Origin: Parcubacteria group bacterium
Lineage (GTDB): Bacteria > Patescibacteriota > Minisyncoccia > Phycocordibacterales > WO2-35-19
Direction of reading: 5' to 3'
DNA length: 40,862 bases
NCBI GenBank assembly: GCA_012514175.1
Contig: JAAZAU010000006.1
Location: forward strand, 1-40,862
Part shown: positions 35,001-40,712 of the stretch, in pieces
Layout: each line of letters begins with the position of its first letter
How positions within the stretch are numbered: position 1 is the first letter of the stretch
Program-made: the position numbers and the translations under genes
The notes under the pieces: generated by a model
The model's database searches: none
What the model saw: the letters and a program-made list of their open reading frames with translations, nothing else
Told to the model about the DNA's origin: nothing

Positions 35001-35325
35001 AAGAATCAGCCAACCTCTCCACTTCTCTAATATTTTTTTTGTTATTTTTCTCTTCTATGGAATAGGTGAGGCCGTCTTTCAAAACAAAAACCGAAGCAAC
35101 AGGAGTGGAAGTGTAAAATTCAACCGTCTCACTCTTAATTTGCCCTTGATTTTTAATAAAAGAAAAACCAAAATCAGAAACTTTGGTTTTGATTTCTTCT
35201 ATATCTGAAACCTTGGCTTGATTATAAAAACCAAACTCTGTTTTTTGAAAAGTAAAAAATATGGCGACTAAAATTAACACCACCAAAAGAACAACAACTT
35301 TATTATCTTTCACAAACTTAAGCAT
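29098..35325 (-). CDS. Giant surface protein: DUF7948-like, SBBP propeller, BNR-like, fibro-slime/PA14, membrane and CarboxypepD-like domains
   Basis: The 2075-residue protein has an N-terminal membrane segment (about 10-26). Residues about 45-285 resemble the domain that precedes SBBP repeats (FSFIKNQGQI start). Then come SBBP beta-propeller repeats (about 285-760) with GG..D.F and YVTG/FPTT motifs. A BNR/sialidase-like region with SDGGLTW and DGGTTWS (about 850-1150) follows. A fibro-slime/PA14-type domain (about 1465-1650, core DDDSWVYLDGKLVVD and FAERH) is next, then a Pro/Thr/Glu linker. Near 1763-1790 is a membrane segment, followed by a CarboxypepD-like beta domain (about 1820-1880), two more membrane segments (about 1942-1988) and a second CarboxypepD-like domain at the end. 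It probably mediates adhesion to a host cell or polymer. The receiver gene follows. Confidence 0.85.
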   Translation of the reverse strand: MLKFVKDNKVVVLLVVLILVAIFFTFQKTEFGFYNQAKVSDIEEIKTKVSDFGFSFIKNQGQIKSETVEFYTSTPVASVFVLKDGLTYSIEEKNNKKNIREVERLADSLERSNRSGRKGFAFNEKFVDFNPEVEIVAENPSEATLTHFKNNAKAEVGNYSYEYLNYKNLWKDINLELHLNASSLEKIFKIQPGGNPENIKLKLEGPENLSITSSGDLSIVTPISNVSMTAPVAYQIDASGQRHEVSVAYKIIDDNTYTFEVGDYDLGLELVIDPLLAGTVIPNGEYMTVADVEVDNLNNIYVTGYIDYLFFPTTVGAWDTTGAEGDYLAFVSKFSPDMSTLIASTLLGESQSYVYNLVFDKDGNVVVAGTTDNSSFPTTPGAYDTTFNGGQDGFISILNSNLTELLYSTFLGGSEYDYLKTVDVDSAGKIFVTGHTPSSDFPTVVGSYDTTFGGGEDPFVSKFSSDLSSLEASTLFGGAGSDQFYSLAINDSDEIYVYGISDGAGLASTTAYQTEQKDLFIAKFSNDLSTYMAGTYFGGDSGNSAYDLIIDGSGNVIVSGLTYGDLPVTPGAYDTISDGDADLFISILNSDLTGLIASTFLGGQGEEELYTQVTPFNNLAIDSNGDIIIMCSYTEFTYNSTWTTEYPTTPGAFMERFPYPVSSVEYNVSGPAISKFSSDLSVLKASTVFSGVAGNLYHDGIYYQGGAMTLDNDDNIVFGGVASDVIYYPDVYLPITQNAFSKVFSQDGEGYLAKLDNNLSAGINHLVVRGKNTLYFENFNDSSSSLPAGFTTGGDANWSTEGSVYDSEIIIDKDSKNVMEADNQSPILVFVDKDKGYHFVVRTGDGVLAYRKTSDGGLTWSKPIVIDSLLSWDQVSIWYDGWTPENENGTLVHIVATSDDATAYYTYLDTENDSLKGDMVSVMSGNAGSSVFKPSIVKNSEGNIFISASFSNYSGSASGVVAKSEDSGATWTPRNDGWTGNVKDQIQLLPLKTNGDVLAIRADTVNNDLDYQIYDETTDAWSGSWVTVTPLVDANSSGSWFSGTVKKSSGDIYLSLVNNVGNATNDIEFWTFGDVDRAWNQGTNVVNDNDWVKLPTTLIDEASGDIYVIYARNTSGSGWDLFNAFFDIYFKVSTDGGTTWSAESFKQSVVNGSDRTYAIRGGINAINPFVASYNEHSTYVSDYSIFGLPLANSSGNLYYSAKSGPISDNEETYLDTSYTFDRPGNIEFRSKIDTEGSPYDVGLFCIDNKVNCNSIKADFLFSGLEYKDGWTHLSFPVSAGLRDFRWKYVKNYTDASGEDAFWIDDVKFTEYVNSTTTSVGATTTIWFEAQDSFNNLEGSYYYDKTLTLSGPSTAGGVPTCTDKDGVAVPFGNPTTLTFAKGRASCDAIFYTPETVLINATDGTYNSNADSSYGLTLTIGESGGGSTPTPSSGGGSGSRNTSVFTITNDPSTPDAIAANDPEWKADYKKNAELLNRTFEEDCRDYSGLAGWYGRYFDYPASHPDMEVPSLFWSYEYGDPLSQTTPWKADWYDDKYFKFGKVDPNLKFGSSYFPFDYAPEEYTQGHSFYFGAMYSSKVSTSQPGDYALRISSDDDSWVYLDGKLVVDNHGIHGAHTKTANIHLSDTHLIQVFFAERHTIQSHLYFTIDDPNSTLTYEAFLDGCKITPTPPTPPTPPQLPEDFDAPQSTDNVVSNTEDNAKGSVESDDIPTPEETEDVIIPEVSKETETPDSDSQSPQSQEVDGKGISFDFSQFLDWFAKYPAITNIVTLVSLLVIAPITLVLQFPIILETISRIKSFSDFWMVISRSWLQLLSFLGLRKKKRYWGTVYDSQSKQPLDPALVQLVDAETRKPIEQCFTDLWGRFGFIAPPGRYYLTANKTHYQFPSTKETGSSDGIFDNLYHGEIIEIKNDSEIVNPNIPMDPLGYDWNQEAKQKYVKFHPVRDLLVHWVSAILFWFGFFFTILACFTNPVILNKILLVVYIFVVLIRFFLPKGRLWGRVFSKTDSTLLPGLNLELNHENLKEVILGRTRASLDGKFFLKAEPGRYVLSVKDPETKAVLAQSEIKVGKNKVVNDDVWI

Positions 35326-35385
35326 TTAGATTTTATTGGATAATTAAGTCTAATATTTAATATAATAACACACATAAATGAACAC

Positions 35386-35417
35386 AAAAAACTCACAGTG
35401 GATACTGTGAGTTTTTT
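35386..35417 (-). terminator. Bidirectional-looking terminator after rpmG
   Basis: A 13-bp stem (35386-35398 with 35405-35417) with a 6-nt loop includes A and T runs on both sides. On the minus strand it ends the murD-aminotransferase-rpmG transcript before the promoter of the giant gene. Confidence 0.85.
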
Positions 35418-35438
35418 TATTTTGGATAATATTAAAAA

Positions 35439-35621
35439 CTACTTTTTATTTTTAACTTTCTTTAAAGGCAATTTAACTTCCTTAAAAACCACTCTTTTAC
35501 GGAGTTTTTTGGAATACTTTTTGAGCTCAATTTTACGTTCCACTTTACGCTTATTTTTGCGTGTAAAATAAACCTCTCCGGTCTCTTTATTGGCTATCGC
35601 TATAAGTTGATCTTGTGACAT
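35439..35621 (-). CDS. rpmG: Ribosomal protein bL33, zinc-free form
   Basis: The 60-residue basic protein matches bL33 in the core TRKNKRKVERKIELKKYSKKL and the following VVFKEVKLP strand. The two CxxC pairs of the zinc form are absent, so this is a C-minus bL33 and needs no zinc. The Lys-rich tail is longer than usual. It is a large-subunit protein near the E site. It lies 10 bases after the aminotransferase gene, an unusual neighbour for a ribosomal gene but common in scrambled reduced genomes. Confidence 0.85.
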   Translation of the reverse strand: MSQDQLIAIANKETGEVYFTRKNKRKVERKIELKKYSKKLRKRVVFKEVKLPLKKVKNKK

Positions 35622-35631
35622 AAACCTTATC

Positions 35632-36471
35632 CTAACCCATATTTGTTACTTTTGCAAATGCTTGCATCAAGTCTTTAGTAATCGGTCCCACTTGACCATT
35701 GCCAACTTCAAAATCATCTATATTTACAACAGGCACAACATCTTTGAAAGAAGAAGTTATAAATATTTCATCGGCAGTTTTTAATTCATCTTCATACACT
35801 AAACGTTCTTCTATTTCATACTGACCACTGGCTTTAGCGAGTTCTAAGATCACTTTCCTAGTGATACCGCCAAGAATTCCGTCAGACGGAGTTATAAGTT
35901 TGCCATTTTTAACTAGAAAAATGTTTGAAGTAGCGCATTCCAAAATTTCTCCATCATAAACATAAAGTATCTCAACAGCTTTTTGTTCTTTGCGTAAATC
36001 CTGCAGACTTACTGCTTGAATATAATTAGTGGTTTTGTGGGTTGGCCATTCCCGAGCGTGTCTATAAGTTATAAGCTTAGTGCCGTTTTTATAATAATCT
36101 TCTGGCAACGGTTCCCATTTTTCAACTAATATATAAAAAGTTGGTTTGTTAAAATCATACTCAATTCCATTCAAAGTTTTACCTCCAGTAAGAATAAGTC
36201 GCACGTTGGCTCTTTGATCAAAGCCATTTTTAACAGCAAGTTCTTCTATCACCTCTTTGGTTTTTTCAGGAGTAATGGGAATATTTAGACTAAGAGCGTG
36301 CGCGCCAGAAATGAACCTGTTCCAATGATCCTCAAAACGAAACACTTTACCTTTAATGACTGCAAGTCCATCGTAAACACCATAACCTCGCAAAAGCCCA
36401 ATATCTTCAATGCCAATTTTTGCTTCTGTAAGCGGTATAATTTCCCCATTTAAAAAACAATATTTATCCAT
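35632..36471 (-). CDS. Class IV aminotransferase (BCAT / D-amino-acid transaminase type)
   Basis: This PLP enzyme of 279 residues has the fold-type IV signature: the GLLRGYGVYDG start, RLILTGG, and the Schiff-base Lys in THKTTNYIQAV near residue 147. Next come the Glu and TSN of ILECATSNIFLV near residue 180, GGITRKVILELA, and FITSSFKDVVPV. Sequence alone does not separate branched-chain from D-alanine or aminodeoxychorismate lyase forms. It overlaps murD by 8 bases, and MurD consumes D-glutamate, so a D-amino-acid transaminase feeding peptidoglycan is the most economical reading; that is inference. Confidence 0.88.
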   Translation of the reverse strand: MDKYCFLNGEIIPLTEAKIGIEDIGLLRGYGVYDGLAVIKGKVFRFEDHWNRFISGAHALSLNIPITPEKTKEVIEELAVKNGFDQRANVRLILTGGKTLNGIEYDFNKPTFYILVEKWEPLPEDYYKNGTKLITYRHAREWPTHKTTNYIQAVSLQDLRKEQKAVEILYVYDGEILECATSNIFLVKNGKLITPSDGILGGITRKVILELAKASGQYEIEERLVYEDELKTADEIFITSSFKDVVPVVNIDDFEVGNGQVGPITKDLMQAFAKVTNMG

Positions 36472-37825
36472 TTTTATTTAAATATTTTTTTATTAATAAA
36501 TTGAATTGTTCACCTCTATCAAATTCATTCTTAAACTTTTCAAAACTCTTAGCACCCGGAGAAAAAACAATATTGACTTTTCTTTTATTATCTACTAACG
36601 ACAATGCTTTCTGAAAACACTCTTCCAGAGTATCAAACTCTTTCATATTACTCCAATCAAGAGCTTTTTTCATTTTTTCAGTGGCGCTACCAGAAAGTAA
36701 AATTAAATCTTCAGAGCTAATTTTTGATTTTACAAAATCAGCCCATTTACTAAAATCTAAATCTCGATCTGTACCACCAGCAATAAAAATTGTTTTAGCA
36801 GAAGAAAAACGATTAATAGCAGCCATAGAAGCTTCTGGTGAGGTAGCTGTTGTATCATTATATACAGCTATATTTTCATTTTCAAAAATTTTCTCTTGCC
36901 TAAATCTAATCTGTGACAAACTTGGAACTTGATTTTTTATTATTTCAACCGAACAACCAGCAGATTTAGCCGTCATTGCGGCCGCAAATAAATTTTTGAG
37001 ATTATGCTTTCCCCATTCACTTATAAAACCGTTAATTTCTTTGTTCGAAAAAATATCTTGTCTATCATAAAAAATTAATTTTGATTTTGGCTCTAATTTT
37101 AAGAAAAATTCACTCCACTCATCTTCCCCGTCAATAATGAGATAATCTTCTTGGGTTTGACCTTTAAAGATATTGGCTTTAGTTAAAGCATAATTTTCCA
37201 TTGTTTTGTGTCTATTTAAATGGTCTCGGTAGAGACTAGTGATAACCGCAATATGTGGCTTAAAATTTTCTCCACCAGCTATTTCCAAATTAAAAGATGG
37301 CACTTCTAATACCACCAAACTACTCTCTTCAACTTTTTTAATTTCTTGAAGTAGAGGCTTATCTGGCGAATTACCAATAAGTAGAGTGTTGGGATTTAAA
37401 GATTTTAAAAAATGCGCCACCCAGTTAGCGGTAGTGGTCTTACCTCTGGTACCAGTAATAGCAATAATATTCTTTGATTTTGAAAATTTATAAAATAAAG
37501 TGAGTTCATTTTCTATTATTTTGCCTGTTTTTCGAGCTATTTCTACAAATTTATTATCAAAAGGAATATCTTGATTTAAAATAATTATATCGTTTTCTAA
37601 AAAATCTTTTTCTCTATGTTCACCTAAAACAAAATTAATTTTACCAGCAATATTTGCAAGTTTTTCTAAAGAAACTGCAAGTTCTGTCCGATTTTTTACA
37701 TCAGTTACGGTTAAAATAATACCTTGCTCTACAAGCCACCTAGTAGTAGCAACACCGCCACCCAGTATTCCAAGCCCCATAAGTAAAACTTTTTTATTTT
37801 TCAATTCCATTTCTAAATGATACAT
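36464..37825 (-). CDS. murD: UDP-N-acetylmuramoyl-L-alanine:D-glutamate ligase
   Basis: MurD adds D-glutamate to the growing peptidoglycan stem peptide, using ATP. The 453 residues show an N-terminal Rossmann domain (KKVLLMGLGILGGGVATTRWL), the ATP P-loop AITGTRGKTTTANWV near residue 126, and a central LEVPSFNLE segment (usual LELSSFQLE). TSLYRDHLNRHKTMENYA contains the carbamylated-Lys-region residues, and the C-terminal domain has AGGTDRDLDFSKW and VVFSPGAKSFEKFKNEFDRG-like sequence. Starts at 37825, 37810 (ATG) and TTG 37828 are all possible; none has an SD. The start abuts the terminator of the small gene upstream, so read-through or a promoter inside that gene must supply the mRNA. Confidence 0.94.
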   Translation of the reverse strand: MYHLEMELKNKKVLLMGLGILGGGVATTRWLVEQGIILTVTDVKNRTELAVSLEKLANIAGKINFVLGEHREKDFLENDIIILNQDIPFDNKFVEIARKTGKIIENELTLFYKFSKSKNIIAITGTRGKTTTANWVAHFLKSLNPNTLLIGNSPDKPLLQEIKKVEESSLVVLEVPSFNLEIAGGENFKPHIAVITSLYRDHLNRHKTMENYALTKANIFKGQTQEDYLIIDGEDEWSEFFLKLEPKSKLIFYDRQDIFSNKEINGFISEWGKHNLKNLFAAAMTAKSAGCSVEIIKNQVPSLSQIRFRQEKIFENENIAVYNDTTATSPEASMAAINRFSSAKTIFIAGGTDRDLDFSKWADFVKSKISSEDLILLSGSATEKMKKALDWSNMKEFDTLEECFQKALSLVDNKRKVNIVFSPGAKSFEKFKNEFDRGEQFNLLIKKYLNKNG

Positions 37826-37867
37826 CAAAAAAAGAAAATCGCCACAGCCAAAAAACGACTGTGGCGA
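37826..37867 (-). terminator. Terminator of cassette 3
   Basis: On the minus strand a 9-bp stem (37839-37847 with 37859-37867, core CGCCACAG/CTGTGGCG) with an 11-nt loop is followed by a T-rich tract running to the murD start. Confidence 0.85.
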
Positions 37868-37873
37868 TAAGCT

Positions 37874-38125
37874 CTAGGAGCGACGAAATTCCCGCACAAA
37901 ACCTTGATTGATACTCACGTGTCCGGCCGTATTCCGATATACAGCCTTTCTGGTCACTGGATCAATCAGAGTTATCTGCCTTCCTTCAGACTTTCTCCCA
38001 AGAAAAGGACCGGGACCACACTCCCTTTTGATCATTTCCAAGGTAATCTGGGAATCCTCCTCGTCCATCTTTTCTTTAAAGATATAAAGTGTATCGTCGT
38101 CGGGAATCAGTATTTGATTCGGCAC
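37874..38125 (-). CDS. Small soluble hypothetical protein, 83 aa, GTG start (cassette 3)
   Basis: I place the start at the GTG 38125 because a perfect GGAGG (38133-38137, minus strand) stands 7 bases before it; an upstream ATG at 38173 would read through the promoter. The protein is soluble. It opens with a strand-turn segment (NQILIPDDDTLYIF), an acidic helix with ECGPGPFLG, then RQITLIDPVTRKAVYRNTAG and a basic tail. No family is known to me. GC content looks well above murA and murD on either side, and codons such as CGG, GGG, CCG and GAC are used freely, so recent transfer is plausible. It has its own promoter and terminator. Confidence 0.72.
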   Translation of the reverse strand: MPNQILIPDDDTLYIFKEKMDEEDSQITLEMIKRECGPGPFLGRKSEGRQITLIDPVTRKAVYRNTAGHVSINQGFVREFRRS

Positions 38126-38161
38126 TTTTCTTTCCTCCTTTATAAAATTGGTTCCACTGAG

Positions 38162-38190
38162 ATAATATAGCATATGCGCTATGCAATCAA
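38162..38190 (-). promoter_or_regulatory. Promoter of cassette 3 with internal palindrome
   Basis: On the minus strand TTGATT (38185-38190) and TATTAT (38162-38167) are 17 bases apart; the -35 overlaps the murA stop codon. The spacer contains the inverted repeat GCATA/TATGC, a possible operator. Confidence 0.7.
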
Positions 38191-39704
38191 GCGCCAGTAA
38201 TTTTTTCTATAGAAGCGCCAATACTGTTGAGACGCTCAACCACTTCTTCATAACCACGATTGATAGAATAGACATTTCTCAAGATAGAAGTGCCGGGAGC
38301 GGCGAGCATCGCAATAAGAATTATCATAGCTGGACGAAGTGCGGGCGGACAAACTACTTGAGCGGGTTTCAGCTTGGTTGGACCGTTTATAAAAACCCTA
38401 TGCGGATCGGCTAAAGTTATATTAGCTCCTAAACGATTGAGTTCCGTAAAATAAATAGCACGATTTTCCCACATCCAATCGTGAATTAAAGTTGTGCCTT
38501 CAGCCACGGTAGAAATGGGAACAAAAAATGGCAAATTATCCGAGTTAATGCCAGGATAAGGTTGAGCGTGGATTTTATCTTTTAAAGCTTTAAGTTTTGA
38601 TGGGAAAATAGTTATATCAACAAGTTTAGTCTTACCATTTAGAGCCAAATATTTTTTAGAAATTGAAAACTTCAGACCCATCGCTTTAAGTTTAACCAAC
38701 TCAAGAGCTAAAAAGTCTATCGGGCATCTTTCTACTTTAAGCCTAGAACCGGTAGTAATAGCGGCACTTAAAAACATCATAGATTCTATCGGGTCTTCAC
38801 TATTATGGTATTCAATTTTTTTATTTATTTCTTTGACCCCATGAATTATTAAATTGGTCGTGCCTATACCCTCTATTTTTACACCAAGTTTTTCTAAGAA
38901 AAAACAAACTTCTTGCACTTGGTAATTTGGTGGCGCAAAACGTATGGAGGTTGTGCCAGGAATTAAAGCTGCCATCATTATGGCATTTTCAGTAGCAGTG
39001 TCGCTCGCCTCATACATCACAACATCAGCCGGCTTCAAAACTTTAGAAGATACAGAATATTTACTTTTTAAAGTTTTTATAGAAACACCAAAATTTTCAA
39101 GAGCAAAACGGTGGGCCGAAATAGTTCTTTCTCCCATTTTACAACCACCAGTATGGAGCAGTGAGAAATTCCTAAGATTATGCGCCACAGCTGGAATAAG
39201 CATTAAACTAGACCTGATATTGGTTACAGACGAATGCAACAATCCGCTTTTATTAAATTTTTTAGGAGGATTAATTTCTAAAGTTTGTTTTTCAAGCCAT
39301 TTATATTTGATTCCCAAAACTGTAAATATCTCAAGCATTCTATTTACTTCTTCAATCCTCGGTATACCATACAAGATCGTTACTCCTTTATTCAAAAGTG
39401 AAGCACACAAAAGCCCCATAGCGCCATTTTTAGAAGTATTAGTTTTAATAGAGCCTTTAAGTTTACGCCCACCAACAATTTTAAAATCCATAGAATCAGA
39501 AAGGGAAACTATTTTATGTTCAAGCGCGTCGCCTATTCTAAGAAGTTCTCTAGTTGTTAAATTTTGACCACCAGCTTCAAACCTGGCAACAGCACTTTGT
39601 GAAGTGCCTAGTCTTTCAGCTAATTCACCTTGAGTCATAGAACGTTTTTCTCGTAGCTTTCTTATAAAACGACCTATGGCTTTCTGGTTATTTACACTTT
39701 TCAT
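38187..39704 (-). CDS. murA: UDP-GlcNAc enolpyruvyl transferase fused to an Xre-type HTH domain
   Basis: MurA catalyses the first committed step of peptidoglycan synthesis. Residues about 8-65 are a Cro/C1-type helix-turn-helix (RSMTQGELAERLGTSQSAVARFEAGGQN). From about residue 72 the MurA enzyme follows, with the Lys/Asn pair in NTSKNGAM near residue 89, the PEP-binding Cys in HTGGCKMGERTISAH near residue 189, and the catalytic-type Asp in GINSDNLPFFVP near residue 389. At 505 residues it exceeds ordinary MurA by the size of the HTH. I chose the ATG at 39704 because TATAAT lies 6 bases upstream. The enzyme may repress or sense its own promoter, where a palindrome sits. Confidence 0.93.
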   Translation of the reverse strand: MKSVNNQKAIGRFIRKLREKRSMTQGELAERLGTSQSAVARFEAGGQNLTTRELLRIGDALEHKIVSLSDSMDFKIVGGRKLKGSIKTNTSKNGAMGLLCASLLNKGVTILYGIPRIEEVNRMLEIFTVLGIKYKWLEKQTLEINPPKKFNKSGLLHSSVTNIRSSLMLIPAVAHNLRNFSLLHTGGCKMGERTISAHRFALENFGVSIKTLKSKYSVSSKVLKPADVVMYEASDTATENAIMMAALIPGTTSIRFAPPNYQVQEVCFFLEKLGVKIEGIGTTNLIIHGVKEINKKIEYHNSEDPIESMMFLSAAITTGSRLKVERCPIDFLALELVKLKAMGLKFSISKKYLALNGKTKLVDITIFPSKLKALKDKIHAQPYPGINSDNLPFFVPISTVAEGTTLIHDWMWENRAIYFTELNRLGANITLADPHRVFINGPTKLKPAQVVCPPALRPAMIILIAMLAAPGTSILRNVYSINRGYEEVVERLNSIGASIEKITGA

Positions 39705-39710
39705 ATATTT

Positions 39711-39734
39711 ATTATATATCACATATGATATAAT
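39711..39734. promoter_or_regulatory. Divergent promoter and palindrome between murA and the NlpC-like gene
   Basis: On the minus strand TATAAT (39711-39716) lies 6 bases before the murA ATG. On the plus strand TATAAT (39729-39734) can serve the 39762 gene. Between and over them is an inverted repeat with 7-bp arms (39715-39721 TATATCA, 39726-39732 TGATATA, 4-nt spacer), a candidate site for the HTH of MurA. Confidence 0.65.
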
Positions 39735-39761
39735 ATATAAGTAATTATCCACAACAAACAA

Positions 39762-40214
39762 ATGATGAAAAAACTAAAAGTAAAACCTCTTTTAAAAGAA
39801 ACCTATTTGCAAATGATAAAAAATAGCCTTGGTTCAAAATCTTTTCGCAATGTTTACGCTATCGTTAACAACAAAAAGACCGATATTACTAAAAATGGTG
39901 ATTCTTCCTGTGCCCTCTTTGTTTCTTCCATATTGGTTATATTTAAACTCATAAAAGAAATGCACGTTACTGTAAATGGCACCATTAAAGATATGAGAGA
40001 AAATGGCTGGCAAGAAATAAAAAAACCTAAAGAAGGTTGCATATTGGTTTGGAAAGAAAAAGAAACAGGTGAAAAACATAAACACATAGGATTTTATATA
40101 GGTGACAATAAAGCAATCAGTAATAGTTCAAAACGTGGCTATCCAACCAAACATAATTGGGCTAAATATGACAATAGAGCCGTAGAATTTATATTTTGGA
40201 ATCCTAAACTATAA
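39762..40214 (+). CDS. NlpC/P60-like protein, 150 aa
   Basis: The protein resembles a compact papain-like NlpC/P60 or CHAP domain. The candidate nucleophile is Cys in DSSCALFVSSIL near residue 49, at the start of a helix. The candidate His is in HKHIGFYIGDNKAISNSS near residue 107, followed by the polar third residue. A strand GCILVWKEKE near residue 92 precedes the His as in the family. There is no signal peptide, so it either works in the cytoplasm or leaves by another route. The targets could be peptidoglycan peptides or another amide bond. It is divergent from murA and shares its promoter region. The start has tandem ATGs (39762, 39765) and no SD. Confidence 0.65.
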   Translation: MMKKLKVKPLLKETYLQMIKNSLGSKSFRNVYAIVNNKKTDITKNGDSSCALFVSSILVIFKLIKEMHVTVNGTIKDMRENGWQEIKKPKEGCILVWKEKETGEKHKHIGFYIGDNKAISNSSKRGYPTKHNWAKYDNRAVEFIFWNPKL

Positions 40215-40216
40215 TC

Positions 40217-40247
40217 TTGACATTCATTTTAATTCTTGTAATATAAT
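40217..40247 (+). promoter_or_regulatory. Promoter of small-gene cassette 4
   Basis: TTGACA (40217-40222) starts 3 bases after the upstream stop. TAATAT (40239-40244, 16-base spacer) or TATAAT (40242-40247, 19-base spacer) can serve as -10. Confidence 0.68.
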
Positions 40248-40262
40248 TTTAGGAGGTGCAAA

Positions 40263-40505
40263 ATGGATAACGACAATGAAAAATTATCACTGCCGATAAT
40301 TTCGGCAGAAGCAGTTCAGTCCTTTCTGGCTAAATTGTTGGGTTTTATAACTTTAGCCATCGGGATCGGACTTTTTGTATACGGTCTCAAGTCTGGGACC
40401 GGCGACGCAAACATAGGCTTTGACGGTATAGCCAAAAGTTTTGCGTTTATGCTGTCAGGAATTGGAGTGTCTGTTTTAGCCTCAGCTTTCTTTTTAAAAA
40501 TTTAA
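40263..40505 (+). CDS. Small two-helix membrane protein, 80 aa (cassette 4)
   Basis: AGGAGG stands 6-7 bases before the ATG. The protein has an acidic N-terminal tail (DNDNEKLSLPIISAEAVQ), a membrane segment at about 25-43 (LLGFITLAIGIGLFVYGL), a Gly/Asp loop (SGTGDANIGFDG) and a second segment at about 56-79 (SFAFMLSGIGVSVLASAFFL) ending in Lys-Ile. It looks like a helical hairpin with both ends on the same side. No family is known to me. It has its own promoter, SD and terminator, as do three other small genes here. Composition is richer in GC than the gene before it. Confidence 0.75.
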   Translation: MDNDNEKLSLPIISAEAVQSFLAKLLGFITLAIGIGLFVYGLKSGTGDANIGFDGIAKSFAFMLSGIGVSVLASAFFLKI

Positions 40506-40520
40506 ATGCCGAGGCTAAAA
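40474..40520 (+). other. Long-range stem across the end of cassette 4
   Basis: A perfect 10-bp inverted repeat (40474-40483 TTTTAGCCTC with 40511-40520) spans the last codons and the stop of the 80-aa gene, two bases before the terminator stem. It would place the stop codon in a loop of the mRNA. Confidence 0.5.
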
Positions 40521-40522
40521 AT

Positions 40523-40561
40523 AAGCTGGTTTGGGAATATGTATCTCTCAAACCAGCTTTT
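40523..40561 (+). terminator. Terminator of cassette 4
   Basis: An 11-bp stem (40523-40533 with 40549-40559) and T-rich end. The core AAGCTGGTTTG differs by a single base from the corresponding stem of the cassette 1 terminator (AAGCGGGTTTG). Confidence 0.85.
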
Positions 40562-40629
40562 GTTATAAAATTTTACTTCAACACAAACAATTGAAAGAAA
40601 TCAAGAATATGATAAAATTCAGTGGTAAT

Positions 40630-40712
40630 GCGTCGGTGGTAGAGTGGTCAATTACAGCAGACTGTAAATCTGTCGGCTTCGGCCTACGCAGGTTCGAATC
40701 CTGCCCGGCGCA
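40630..40712 (+). tRNA. tRNA-Tyr (GTA)
   Basis: The acceptor GCGTCGG/CCGGCGC closes a cloverleaf with a long variable arm, as bacterial tyrosine tRNAs have. The anticodon stem GCAGA/TCTGT holds CTGTAAA, giving anticodon GTA. The T arm is GCAGG TTCGAAT CCTGC. CCA is encoded (40713-40715). Confidence 0.96.
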
